Notes under the pieces: model-generated
The model's database searches: none
What the model was told of the DNA's origin: nothing
The model's input: the letters and a program-made list of their open reading frames with translations, nothing else
Part shown: positions 1-5,657 of the stretch, in pieces
How the letters are laid out: each line of letters starts with the position of its first letter
Position numbering within the stretch: the first letter of the stretch is position 1
Made by a program: the position numbers and the translations under genes
Origin: an uncultured bacterium
GTDB taxonomy: Bacteria; UBP6; UBA1177; JAKLFG01
Assembly (NCBI GenBank): GCA_938048925.1
Contig: CALITV010000107.1
Span: 1 to 11,356 of the forward strand
DNA length: 11,356 nt
Reading direction: 5' to 3'

Positions 1-460
1 CGCCGTTGAGGAAGAGAATGCGGTCTCCTTCGCCGATCCCGGCACGCATCGCCGGGCTGTCAGGCGTCACATACTCCACGAGGGCGGCGTCGCTCGTGTA
101 ATTAAAGAACGAGACGACGAGATAGACGAACGCGGCGAACACGAAGTTCATCAGCGGTCCGGCGAGCACGATGAGCGTTTTTTCCCACCACCGTTTCGTG
201 ACGAAACTGCGAGGGACATCCTCCGGCGGCAGGTCTTCCTCGGTCGTCTGTTCGCCGAGCATCTTGACATAGCCGCCGAGCGGCACCGCCGATATGCGAT
301 ATTCGGTCTCTCCTCGCCGCCACGAGAAAAGCGGTGGGCCGAACCCGAGCGAGAACACGAGAATCTTCACACCGAAGCGACGCGCGACAAGAAAATGGCC
401 GAACTCGTGAACGAATATAACAAGGCCGAGGAGGAGGATTGCGTAGAGGAAGTTAACCAT
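1..460 (-). CDS. rseP: RseP/RasP-type site-2 intramembrane zinc metalloprotease (M50), N-terminal part
   Basis: The first 153 residues are visible; the rest lies beyond the left edge. Members of this family sit in the inner membrane and cut transmembrane anchors such as anti-sigma factors and remnant signal peptides. The zinc-binding HEFGH motif is at residues 18-22 in the first hydrophobic segment. The family-typical PLGGYVKMLGE stretch is at 60-70 and GPLMNF at 101-106 opens the next membrane segment. A PDZ domain starts near residue 125 (SPAMRAGIGEGDRILFLNG at its end). The ATG at 460 is preceded by GGAG seven bases upstream, and the membrane segment begins straight after it, so the start is secure. 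It lies 78 nt downstream of ATP-grasp ligase B on the same strand, not next to dxr or cdsA, where it is often found. The substrate cannot be told from this fragment. Confidence 0.95.
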   Translation of the reverse strand, partial: MVNFLYAILLLGLVIFVHEFGHFLVARRFGVKILVFSLGFGPPLFSWRRGETEYRISAVPLGGYVKMLGEQTTEEDLPPEDVPRSFVTKRWWEKTLIVLAGPLMNFVFAAFVYLVVSFFNYTSDAALVEYVTPDSPAMRAGIGEGDRILFLNG

Positions 461-484
461 TTCGCTCCGTTCAGAGGATCTTTA

Positions 485-520
485 TGTTTCCAGTATAGCG
501 ACAAACGGTCGCAAGAAAAG
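485..520 (-). promoter_or_regulatory. Possible promoter of rseP, overlapping a small hairpin
   Basis: In the 78-nt gap before rseP the minus strand has TATACT (492-497), five of six matches to a sigma-70 -10 box. A poor -35 candidate, TTTTCT, lies 16 nt upstream. A perfect 5-bp inverted repeat, GCGAC with GTCGC (498-502 and 508-512), fills part of the spacer. It has no T-run after it, so it does not look like a terminator. The promoter call rests mainly on the -10 box and is weak. Confidence 0.3.
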
Positions 521-538
521 GGTTCGAAAAGAAAATTC

Positions 539-1528
539 TCACAAAAGCGCTTCGGAGATAACGCGTCCTATAAAAGTGGGGTAGGTGATGCCGGCTTGCT
601 TACAAGCCGCCGCTACACCACCCGACGGCGCAATACAGGGATTTACATTGACCTCGATGACCCACGGAATGCCCCGCTCGTCAACCCGCATGTCGACGCG
701 AGCGTAGCCGGAAAGCCGTAAGGCGCGCCAGCAGTCGGTCGCGATGTGTTGCAGTCGATCGAGCAGCGGACGATCTCCCGGCGGAAAATCGAAGGTGCGC
801 AGGGTGTTCTGGTATTCGAAAGAAGATGTTTCCCACTTCGCACGATAGTCCACGATCCTGGGGCGTTTTTTGTCGAAGTTGACGAATCGTATTTCCGCAG
901 GCGGAAGGACCTCCGGTTCGCCTCGACGGCCGAGTATCGTCAGGTTGAATTCTCGTCCATCAATGAAATGCTCGGCGAAGTGCCGTATGCCGTACTCTCG
1001 CTCCTTCTTTGCGATGAACGCCGCGAGATGTTCGGCGTCTTCGGCGACGAGAACGCTATCGGGACCGAGACCGAGAGAGGCATCCTCGTTGACCGGTTTG
1101 ACGATGTAACGGGCTCCCGGCGTCAGCGTTTCCTGTCTTTCGGGGTAGAAAGACAAGGGTGTCGCGATCGAACGGGCCGTGAGCAGTTCTTTGGTGAGCA
1201 ATTTGTCGGTGGTGATGAAGAGTGCGTCGGTACTGCCGCCGGTATAGCGGTATCCCCAGAGGTCGAGGAGTGCCGGGGCGAGATATTGGCAGGAGCCTTT
1301 TCCTTCGAACGCCTCGACGAGGTTGAACACGAGGGTCGGGTCGTTTTCGGTCAACTCCCGCTTCACGCGTGCGATGTCGGCGTCGAAAACGATGCGTGCG
1401 GAACGCCAGCCCAACAGGTCGAGGGATTCCTCGACCGCTTTTATCTCGTCGAGAAGATCGGCGTCGTCAGGACGCGCATCGGCGGCGACGGGGTTGTGAA
1501 GGATGGACACAAAACGCTTTTTCGTCAT
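539..1528 (-). CDS. ATP-grasp amide ligase B, D-Ala-D-Ala-ligase-like, substrate unknown
   Basis: This 329-aa cytoplasmic protein has the ATP-grasp layout of the D-Ala-D-Ala ligase superfamily, which activates a carboxylate as acyl-phosphate and joins it to an amine. Visible pieces are FNLVEA (68-73), PALLDLWGYRYTG (85-97), the nucleotide-binding lysine in YIVKPVNEDASLGL (K144), AEHFIDGREFNLTILG (185-200), an omega-loop-like DYRAKW..S.EY stretch (227-239), RVDMRVD (277-283) and the Mg-binding IEVNVNP (E292, N294). It lacks the HG..GEDG-type N-terminal motif of true Ddl, and its C-terminal acceptor region (NPCIAPSGGVAAAC) is unlike both Ddl and ligase A. The start shares ATGA with the stop of ligase A, indicating translational coupling. 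Length is close to that of Ddl. Pipelines may call it D-alanine-D-alanine ligase; I doubt that activity. The fold is sure, the substrate is not. Confidence 0.88.
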   Translation of the reverse strand: MTKKRFVSILHNPVAADARPDDADLLDEIKAVEESLDLLGWRSARIVFDADIARVKRELTENDPTLVFNLVEAFEGKGSCQYLAPALLDLWGYRYTGGSTDALFITTDKLLTKELLTARSIATPLSFYPERQETLTPGARYIVKPVNEDASLGLGPDSVLVAEDAEHLAAFIAKKEREYGIRHFAEHFIDGREFNLTILGRRGEPEVLPPAEIRFVNFDKKRPRIVDYRAKWETSSFEYQNTLRTFDFPPGDRPLLDRLQHIATDCWRALRLSGYARVDMRVDERGIPWVIEVNVNPCIAPSGGVAAACKQAGITYPTFIGRVISEALL

Positions 1529-2511
1529 CGAGGATCGCTCTCAACACGTGAAAGAGCGGAGTCCATGATGGCGGCGATGAGCGTTCGGTAATCGGTGCCG
1601 TTGAGCCGTGCGAGAATCGGAAGATCGGAGTCTATCGGATGAAGGCCGGCAAGCGGATTGACCTCGATGAAGTTGGGAACGCCGCGAGCGTCGCAACGCA
1701 CATCCACGCGGCCTCCGTCACGACACCCGAGCGCGCGCCACGCGGCGAGCGCCACCGTGCCGCACGCATCGAAAAGGCTTTTTTCGGGAACCGTGTACTC
1801 AATGATTTCTTGATAGTGTTTCTTGTTGTGAAGTCCATAGGCGTTCTTCTCGGCGCTCGGTTTGAAGTGCACCTCCATGACGCCCACCACGCGCGCCGCC
1901 CGTCCGGTCCCCACGATACCAACGGTGCACTCGCGCCCCGGCAGGAACTCTTCGACGAGCACCGGTTGTCTGAATCGTGCGAGCAGATCGCCGCATCGTT
2001 CCCGCAACTCTGTTTCCTCGGATATCTTCGAGAAGGCGCCGATCCCTTTCCCGGTTCCCTCGGCGATCGGTTTGATAAAGAGCGGATAGGTGAGGCGTAC
2101 CGAGGCGATGTCGGCTTCATCCGTGACGATGTGAAAGGGAGCCGTCGGGATCCCGGCATCGCGCACCACCCGTTTGGTTAGCCCTTTATGGAGACAGAGG
2201 GCGAGCACCATCGGGTCCGAGAAGACATAGGGGATGCCGTATGCGTCGAGGAGCGCCGGCACCTGTGCTTCGCGGCCGATCCCGCGTACTCCCTCGGCGA
2301 TGTTGAAGACGATGTCCCACCGATCGCCGGCGACGAGCCGTTCGGCGAGTCGCAACACATTGCCGATCCGTTCGACCGTGTGGCCGAGAGAAACCAGCGC
2401 CATCTCAATCCCTTCGATCGTCTCGACGGCGTCGAACTCGGCGGCCTCCTCTTCAGAAAAACCTGCGTTCAGATAGTCGTCCTTCAGGTCGTAGGTGAAT
2501 CCGATGCGCAT
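1525..2511 (-). CDS. ATP-grasp amide ligase A, D-Ala-D-Ala-ligase-like, substrate unknown
   Basis: This 328-aa protein is another D-Ala-D-Ala-ligase-like ATP-grasp enzyme and only a distant paralogue of ligase B. It shows FNIAEG (69-74), VPALLDAYGIPY (84-95), HKGLTK (108-113), the nucleotide lysine in PLFIKPIAEGTGKG (K147), VLVEEFLPGRECTVGIVG (184-201), an omega-loop-like YGLHNKKHYQEIIEYTVP (225-242), RVDVRCD (268-274) and metal-binding FIEVNPLAGLHP (E283, N285). The SDLP segment after it (295-298) resembles the part of Ddl that holds the acceptor carboxylate, so an amino acid or peptide acceptor is plausible. The N-terminal half lacks the HG..GEDG motif of genuine Ddl. GGAG lies four bases before the ATG, and kamA ends 10 nt upstream. 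The stop overlaps the start of ligase B by 4 nt. Amide ligase activity is inferred from the fold; the substrates are unknown. Confidence 0.9.
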   Translation of the reverse strand: MRIGFTYDLKDDYLNAGFSEEEAAEFDAVETIEGIEMALVSLGHTVERIGNVLRLAERLVAGDRWDIVFNIAEGVRGIGREAQVPALLDAYGIPYVFSDPMVLALCLHKGLTKRVVRDAGIPTAPFHIVTDEADIASVRLTYPLFIKPIAEGTGKGIGAFSKISEETELRERCGDLLARFRQPVLVEEFLPGRECTVGIVGTGRAARVVGVMEVHFKPSAEKNAYGLHNKKHYQEIIEYTVPEKSLFDACGTVALAAWRALGCRDGGRVDVRCDARGVPNFIEVNPLAGLHPIDSDLPILARLNGTDYRTLIAAIMDSALSRVESDPR

Positions 2512-2521
2512 GCTCTCCGCC

Positions 2522-3781
2522 CTAACGGGAGAACTCGTGTTGGATGTTGGGATAGCGGAATACGCGGTCTTCGTAGTTTTTCACATAAACATACTCGGTG
2601 TCCCGTCCCTGCCAGTAATCGGGGAGGAGGGGGATCTTGCCGCCGCCGCCCGGTGCGTCAACGACGAACTGTGGCACGGCGTACCCGGAAGTGTGTCCGC
2701 GCAGACCGCGAATTATCTCGAGTCCTTTTTCGATCGTAGTGCGGAAGTGACCCGATCCGAGAATAGGGTCGCACTGGTAGAGATAGTAAGGGCGTACCCG
2801 AATCTTGAGGAGGCCGTGGAAAAGCGAGGCCATTGTTGGGACATCGTCGTTGATGCCCTTGAGGAGAACCGTTTGAGCGCCGAGAGGAATACCGGCATCG
2901 GCGAGACGCATACATGCCTGCGCCACCTCCGGGGTGATCTCATCGGGATGCGTGAAATGGATGCTCATGAAGAGCGGGTGATATTTTTTGAGCATGTTGA
3001 CGAGTTTCGGAGTGATGCGTTGAGGCATGACTACCGGCACCTTCGTCCCGATGCGGATGATCTCGACATGCGGTATCACCCGAATACGCGACAGGAGGTA
3101 CTCGATCTTGGAGTCGGGCATCGTGAGAGGATCGCCTCCCGAGATGAGGACATCCCGCACCGCCGGTGTGCGCTCGATATAGGCGATTGCCTCGTCCCAC
3201 ACTTTCGTCGAAAACTGGTGCATACGGTTTGCGTCACCGACCATGCGGGAGCGGGTACAATAGCGGCAGTAGGTCGAACAAAAACCAGTGGCGAGGAAAA
3301 GCACGCGGTCGGGATAACGATGCACGAGCCCCGGCACCGGGCTGTCGTGCTCTTCGTGAAGGGGGTCCTCCGCTTCGCCGAAACAACGCCTATGTTCGGC
3401 GGTCACCGGAACCACGCACCGGCGAAGCGGCTGGTGAGGATCCTCTTTGGAAAGGAGGCTCGCATAATAGGGTGTAATGCGGAGCGGCAGCATGCCGCCC
3501 TCTCCCGAAACGGCGCGCAGTTCATCCTCGGTGAGATCCACGATGCGGCCAAGTTGTGCGGCACTTGTGATGCTGTGCGACAGTTGCCATTTCCAGTTGA
3601 ACCAATCTTTTTCGTCGGCACCGGGAAAGTGTCTGCGAAGAAACTCGTGCACACGAGGCGCAAGAGAAGGAAATACGAGTTGTTTGAGGGGAACAAAAGA
3701 CTCGAGGGGGACGACAGGGGTGTTGCCGGCCCCGCTAGGGAGCGGAACTTCTTCCTCGTTTGATCGAATCGTTTTCTTCAT
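2522..3781 (-). CDS. kamA: Lysine 2,3-aminomutase family radical SAM enzyme (KamA/AblA-like)
   Basis: This 419-aa protein is the length of clostridial lysine 2,3-aminomutase, which turns L-lysine into L-beta-lysine with [4Fe-4S], SAM and PLP. The radical SAM CxxxCxxC motif is C168-C172-C175, and SGGDP (214-218) is the SAM-binding GGD-type motif. The PLP lysine is K382 in PGGGGK. From memory of the Clostridium enzyme, the two aspartates that bind the substrate's epsilon-amino group lie 44 and 7 residues before that lysine. Here D338 and D375 sit at exactly those distances, which favours lysine over glutamate. No cysteine follows C337, so the C-terminal zinc cysteines of the Clostridium enzyme are absent. 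The ATG has GGAGG seven bases upstream. EpmB, which acts on elongation factor P, is shorter and is the main alternative. No ablB acetyltransferase is adjacent; two ATP-grasp ligases follow in the same operon. Confidence 0.93.
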   Translation of the reverse strand: MKKTIRSNEEEVPLPSGAGNTPVVPLESFVPLKQLVFPSLAPRVHEFLRRHFPGADEKDWFNWKWQLSHSITSAAQLGRIVDLTEDELRAVSGEGGMLPLRITPYYASLLSKEDPHQPLRRCVVPVTAEHRRCFGEAEDPLHEEHDSPVPGLVHRYPDRVLFLATGFCSTYCRYCTRSRMVGDANRMHQFSTKVWDEAIAYIERTPAVRDVLISGGDPLTMPDSKIEYLLSRIRVIPHVEIIRIGTKVPVVMPQRITPKLVNMLKKYHPLFMSIHFTHPDEITPEVAQACMRLADAGIPLGAQTVLLKGINDDVPTMASLFHGLLKIRVRPYYLYQCDPILGSGHFRTTIEKGLEIIRGLRGHTSGYAVPQFVVDAPGGGGKIPLLPDYWQGRDTEYVYVKNYEDRVFRYPNIQHEFSR

Positions 3782-3819
3782 CGCGGCGCCTCCCTTCTGC
3801 CGTATCAGCGATGCTCCTC

Positions 3820-3863
3820 ATGAGAGGCATTCCTACACCTCTCATACTTTTTTTGTAAGTATG
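3820..3863 (-). promoter_or_regulatory. Two overlapping, mutually exclusive hairpins in the kamA leader
   Basis: Two perfect inverted repeats lie 39-82 nt upstream of the kamA start. One is ATGAGAGG (3820-3827) with CCTCTCAT (3838-3845), an 8-bp stem with a 10-nt loop. The other is CATACTT (3843-3849) with AAGTATG (3857-3863), a 7-bp stem with a 7-nt loop. They share bases 3843-3845, so an RNA could fully form only one at a time. This suits a switch in the leader, but no U-run or known riboswitch consensus accompanies it. The repeats are seen; a regulatory role is inferred. Confidence 0.4.
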
Positions 3864-3931
3864 TTCACATTTATTGCAACTTTTTTTTGATATTTTTTTT
3901 GTCTGTTCTCGGAAAGTTGCCAAAATGACCC

Positions 3932-3988
3932 TTGTCGTTTGTTCGAAATCCCCAGTCTCGAACAGTTCGAACTGATTTCGAACGACAA
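3932..3988. repeat. Nested palindrome cluster built on TTCGAA, possible operator
   Basis: GTTCGAAATC (3941-3950) and GATTTCGAAC (3974-3983) form a perfect 10-bp inverted repeat. The pairing extends outward as TTGTCGTT (3932-3939) with AACGACAA (3981-3988), with four bases bulged on the left. Between the arms is a perfect 12-bp palindrome, CAGTTCGAACTG (3963-3974), and a one-mismatch copy of the core at 3957-3962. The TTCGAA core thus occurs four times in 41 bp. Such an array upstream of an operon suggests a binding site for a dimeric regulator, though cruciform or RNA hairpin formation is also possible. It is not the Gram-positive LexA box, which needs GAAC and GTTC four bases apart. Confidence 0.5.
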
Positions 3989-4085
3989 AGAAAAGCTTTT
4001 CGCCGGCGTCAAAAAGCGTGCCTTTTTAACCATGCTTTGGTACACCGTCGGATAACTTCCCTAAACGAGAAGAGAAAAATTTTTT

Positions 4086-4123
4086 CCGAGCAGCCACGAC
4101 TACTAAAAAGAAAAAACTGCTCG
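4086..4123 (-). terminator. Weak candidate terminator hairpin downstream of corA
   Basis: On the minus strand, 22 nt past the corA stop, CGAGCAG (4117-4123) pairs with CTGCTCG (4087-4093). The stem is a perfect 7 bp with a 23-nt loop. The stem is followed by an A-run and then five Ts, not directly by Ts. The long loop and displaced T-run make this a poor intrinsic terminator, although the position is right. Confidence 0.3.
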
Positions 4124-4144
4124 AGGAGACAGAAATCTGTTTTT

Positions 4145-5521
4145 TTAGAGCCAGCGCCGTTTTCGGAAGTAGAAGAAAACGATACCGGAAACGATCACTG
4201 AGAAAAGCACGATGGCAGCGAACGCATAGGGACTCTCTTCCAATCCGTTCGGCACATTCATGCCGTAGAACGACGCGAAAATGACCGGTATGGTAAGCAC
4301 GATGGTGAACGATGTGAGTATTTGAATTGTGACATTGAGATTGTTGCTGATGATGCCGCCGAAGGCATCCATAAGACTTGACATGATGTTCGAATAGAGA
4401 TTGGCCATCTCGACCGCCTGCTTGTGCTCGATCTCGAGATCTTCCCACAGGTCCTCCATGGCTTCGTCGTCGCGGATGAGCCGCATCCGTTTGAGACGCG
4501 TCATCATGAATTCGTTCGATTTGAGCGATGTGGCGAAATAAACGAGCGACTTTTCGAGTTCAAGCATTTTGACAAGGTGCCTGTTGTGCGATGATTCGAT
4601 GATTTTCCGCTGGATGACGGAGGTGATGTTGTTTATCTGTTTGAGGTAGAGAAGATACAGAAGCGTGGAACGAAGCAGTATCTGCATGATGAAGAGATCG
4701 CGGTCCTGAGTCGTGAAATGGCGCACCTCGCCTTCGATGAATTCCTCGAGGATGATGTTGCGGTGCGTCGAGACGGTGATGATCGCGTCGGGAACGAGGA
4801 CGATGCCGGCGGCGTGGGTTGTGTACATGAGAGTTTTGCTTTCCTCGTCGTAGAGCGGCATACGGACGACAATGAGGGTCGCGTGATCGTCCTTCTCGAT
4901 ACGTGCGCGTTCGTCCACATCGAGGGCCGAAGCGAGGAAGTCGGGCGGGATATTGAAATGCTCGGAGAGGAAAGCGACCTCTTCGGGAGAAGGTTCCGTC
5001 ACATTGATCCAACAGCCCGGTTCGACAGCGCCGATCTTTCTCAGTCCATCGGGGAACGATTTGTAGATGGTGATATTCTCGAGGATTTCGCCATCCTTGT
5101 CATAAATGAGTATCTGGCGTTCCTTCCGGGCGTCTTCCTCTATCCGCCGCTTCTCTTCTTCTTCGACCTTTTCATAAAGATCAATGTAGGACTCGACCTT
5201 CTTTCGTTCATCGTCAGGGAGTTCCTCGATGAGTTCCTGTTGGACCTCCTCGGGCAGTTCATAGAGCAGTTCCGAGTACTCCTGTTCCGAAAGGAGATCT
5301 TGGAGCGCCTCTTTAACCTCGTCTTCGAAGTGGTGGAATATCGCCGCCGCCGCCTCGCGGCCGATGATGGTGAAGACTTCCTTTATCTCTTCGGGCGTGA
5401 GCGCCTCGAGGAAACTCGCAATGACCTGCGGTGTATTGGATTGGCAGTAAGCACGGAGATCGTCATAATGCCCGCCGCGCAACATCTCGCGCAGTTCTTG
5501 AACGAGGAGCGGGTTCTTCAT
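4145..5521 (-). CDS. CorA-type divalent cation channel with fused MgtE_N-like domain
   Basis: This 458-aa inner-membrane protein probably takes up Mg2+ (or Co2+/Ni2+). Residues 136-458 are a CorA channel: the funnel domain starts with WINVTEPSPEEV (171-182), a long helix follows, and two membrane helices lie at about 397-419 and 432-451. The filter motif YGMN is at 419-422, and the C-terminus RKRRWL is typical. The usual MPE after GMN is absent and replaced by GLEES (426-430). Residues 1-110 are acidic helical repeats (LTPEEIKEVF, LSEQEYSELLYELPEE, ELPDDERKKV) very like the MgtE_N domain, which senses Mg2+ in the unrelated MgtE transporter. A charged helix (112-135) links the halves. The ATG at 5521 has GGAGG five bases upstream. 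The frame stays open to 5743, but those 74 upstream residues look like translated intergenic DNA. The gene is divergent from the maf-alr-apbE operon. Confidence 0.9.
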   Translation of the reverse strand: MKNPLLVQELREMLRGGHYDDLRAYCQSNTPQVIASFLEALTPEEIKEVFTIIGREAAAAIFHHFEDEVKEALQDLLSEQEYSELLYELPEEVQQELIEELPDDERKKVESYIDLYEKVEEEEKRRIEEDARKERQILIYDKDGEILENITIYKSFPDGLRKIGAVEPGCWINVTEPSPEEVAFLSEHFNIPPDFLASALDVDERARIEKDDHATLIVVRMPLYDEESKTLMYTTHAAGIVLVPDAIITVSTHRNIILEEFIEGEVRHFTTQDRDLFIMQILLRSTLLYLLYLKQINNITSVIQRKIIESSHNRHLVKMLELEKSLVYFATSLKSNEFMMTRLKRMRLIRDDEAMEDLWEDLEIEHKQAVEMANLYSNIMSSLMDAFGGIISNNLNVTIQILTSFTIVLTIPVIFASFYGMNVPNGLEESPYAFAAIVLFSVIVSGIVFFYFRKRRWL

Positions 5522-5526
5522 ACGAG

Positions 5527-5531
5527 CCTCC
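5527..5531 (-). promoter_or_regulatory. Shine-Dalgarno site fixing the corA start
   Basis: GGAGG on the minus strand ends five bases before the ATG at 5521. It selects this start over upstream ATG codons in the same open frame, which reaches into the divergent promoter region. Confidence 0.75.
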
Positions 5532-5584
5532 CGCGGGACACCTAGGACGACGAGTCGACGGCGCAATATAAAACACACTCGGTC

Positions 5585-5626
5585 GGAAAAAGCAACCAAA
5601 AACCGATACCTTTTTGCTTTTTTTCC
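5585..5626. repeat. Hairpin-forming inverted repeat in the divergent promoter region
   Basis: AAAAAGCAA (5587-5595) and TTGCTTTTT (5614-5622) form a perfect 9-bp inverted repeat with an 18-nt loop. GG (5585-5586) and CC (5625-5626) could extend it across two extra Ts. It lies midway in the 136-nt gap between corA (minus) and the small ORF (plus), so it could affect either transcript or bind a protein. It is too short to be an M-box magnesium riboswitch. Confidence 0.4.
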
Positions 5627-5641
5627 GTTGCCTGCTAGGAT
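5614..5641 (+). promoter_or_regulatory. Candidate sigma-70 promoter for the plus-strand operon
   Basis: TTGCTT (5614-5619), a 16-nt spacer and TAGGAT (5636-5641) give a moderate match to -35 and -10 boxes. Transcription would start just ahead of the GGAGG at 5648. The -35 box lies inside the right arm of the inverted repeat at 5585-5626. On the opposite strand TATATT near 5565-5570 could be a -10 box for corA. The prediction is weak. Confidence 0.3.
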
Positions 5642-5657
5642 GACCGCGGAGGCGACG

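Larger units (their letters stand above)
3782..4144. other. Non-coding intergenic region between corA 3' end and kamA 5' end
   Basis: I see no credible gene in these 363 bases. Both flanking genes run on the minus strand, so this is the 3' flank of the CorA gene and the control region of kamA. It is clearly AT-richer than the coding DNA, with long T-runs (for example 3881-3888 and 3893-3900). It is rich in inverted repeats: the two leader hairpins near 3820-3863, GCAACTTT (3876-3883) with AAAGTTGC (3913-3920), the palindrome cluster at 3932-3988, and a stem at 4087-4123. No convincing sigma-70 promoter was found. TATCAA preceded by TTCCGA at 16 nt on the minus strand is the best weak candidate. 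Confidence 0.7.

Noticed and set aside
746..1591. 281-aa plus-strand open frame opposite ligase B
   Set aside because: It is antisense to a well-supported ATP-grasp gene, has no SD site or family motif, and arises from codon bias on the real strand.
2495..3763. 422-aa open frame on the plus strand opposite kamA
   Set aside because: It mirrors the kamA codons, has no recognisable motif, and the opposite frame encodes a complete radical SAM enzyme with all key residues. It is a shadow frame.
3782..3870. Lysine riboswitch (L box) upstream of kamA
   Set aside because: AGAGGTG on the minus strand recalls the start of an L box, but the remaining conserved loops and the needed length of about 170 nt are not there.
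3957..3974. LexA (SOS) box
   Set aside because: GAAC and GTTC are one base apart here, whereas the Gram-positive box needs four bases between them. The E. coli CTGT-N8-ACAG form is also absent.
4130..4147. Plus-strand terminator-like ACAGA/TCTGT followed by a T-run
   Set aside because: The loop would be only two bases, and no plus-strand gene ends here.
4718..5545. 275-aa plus-strand open frame opposite corA
   Set aside because: It is antisense to the CorA fusion, and its acidic, repetitive composition is the complement of the real protein's codons.
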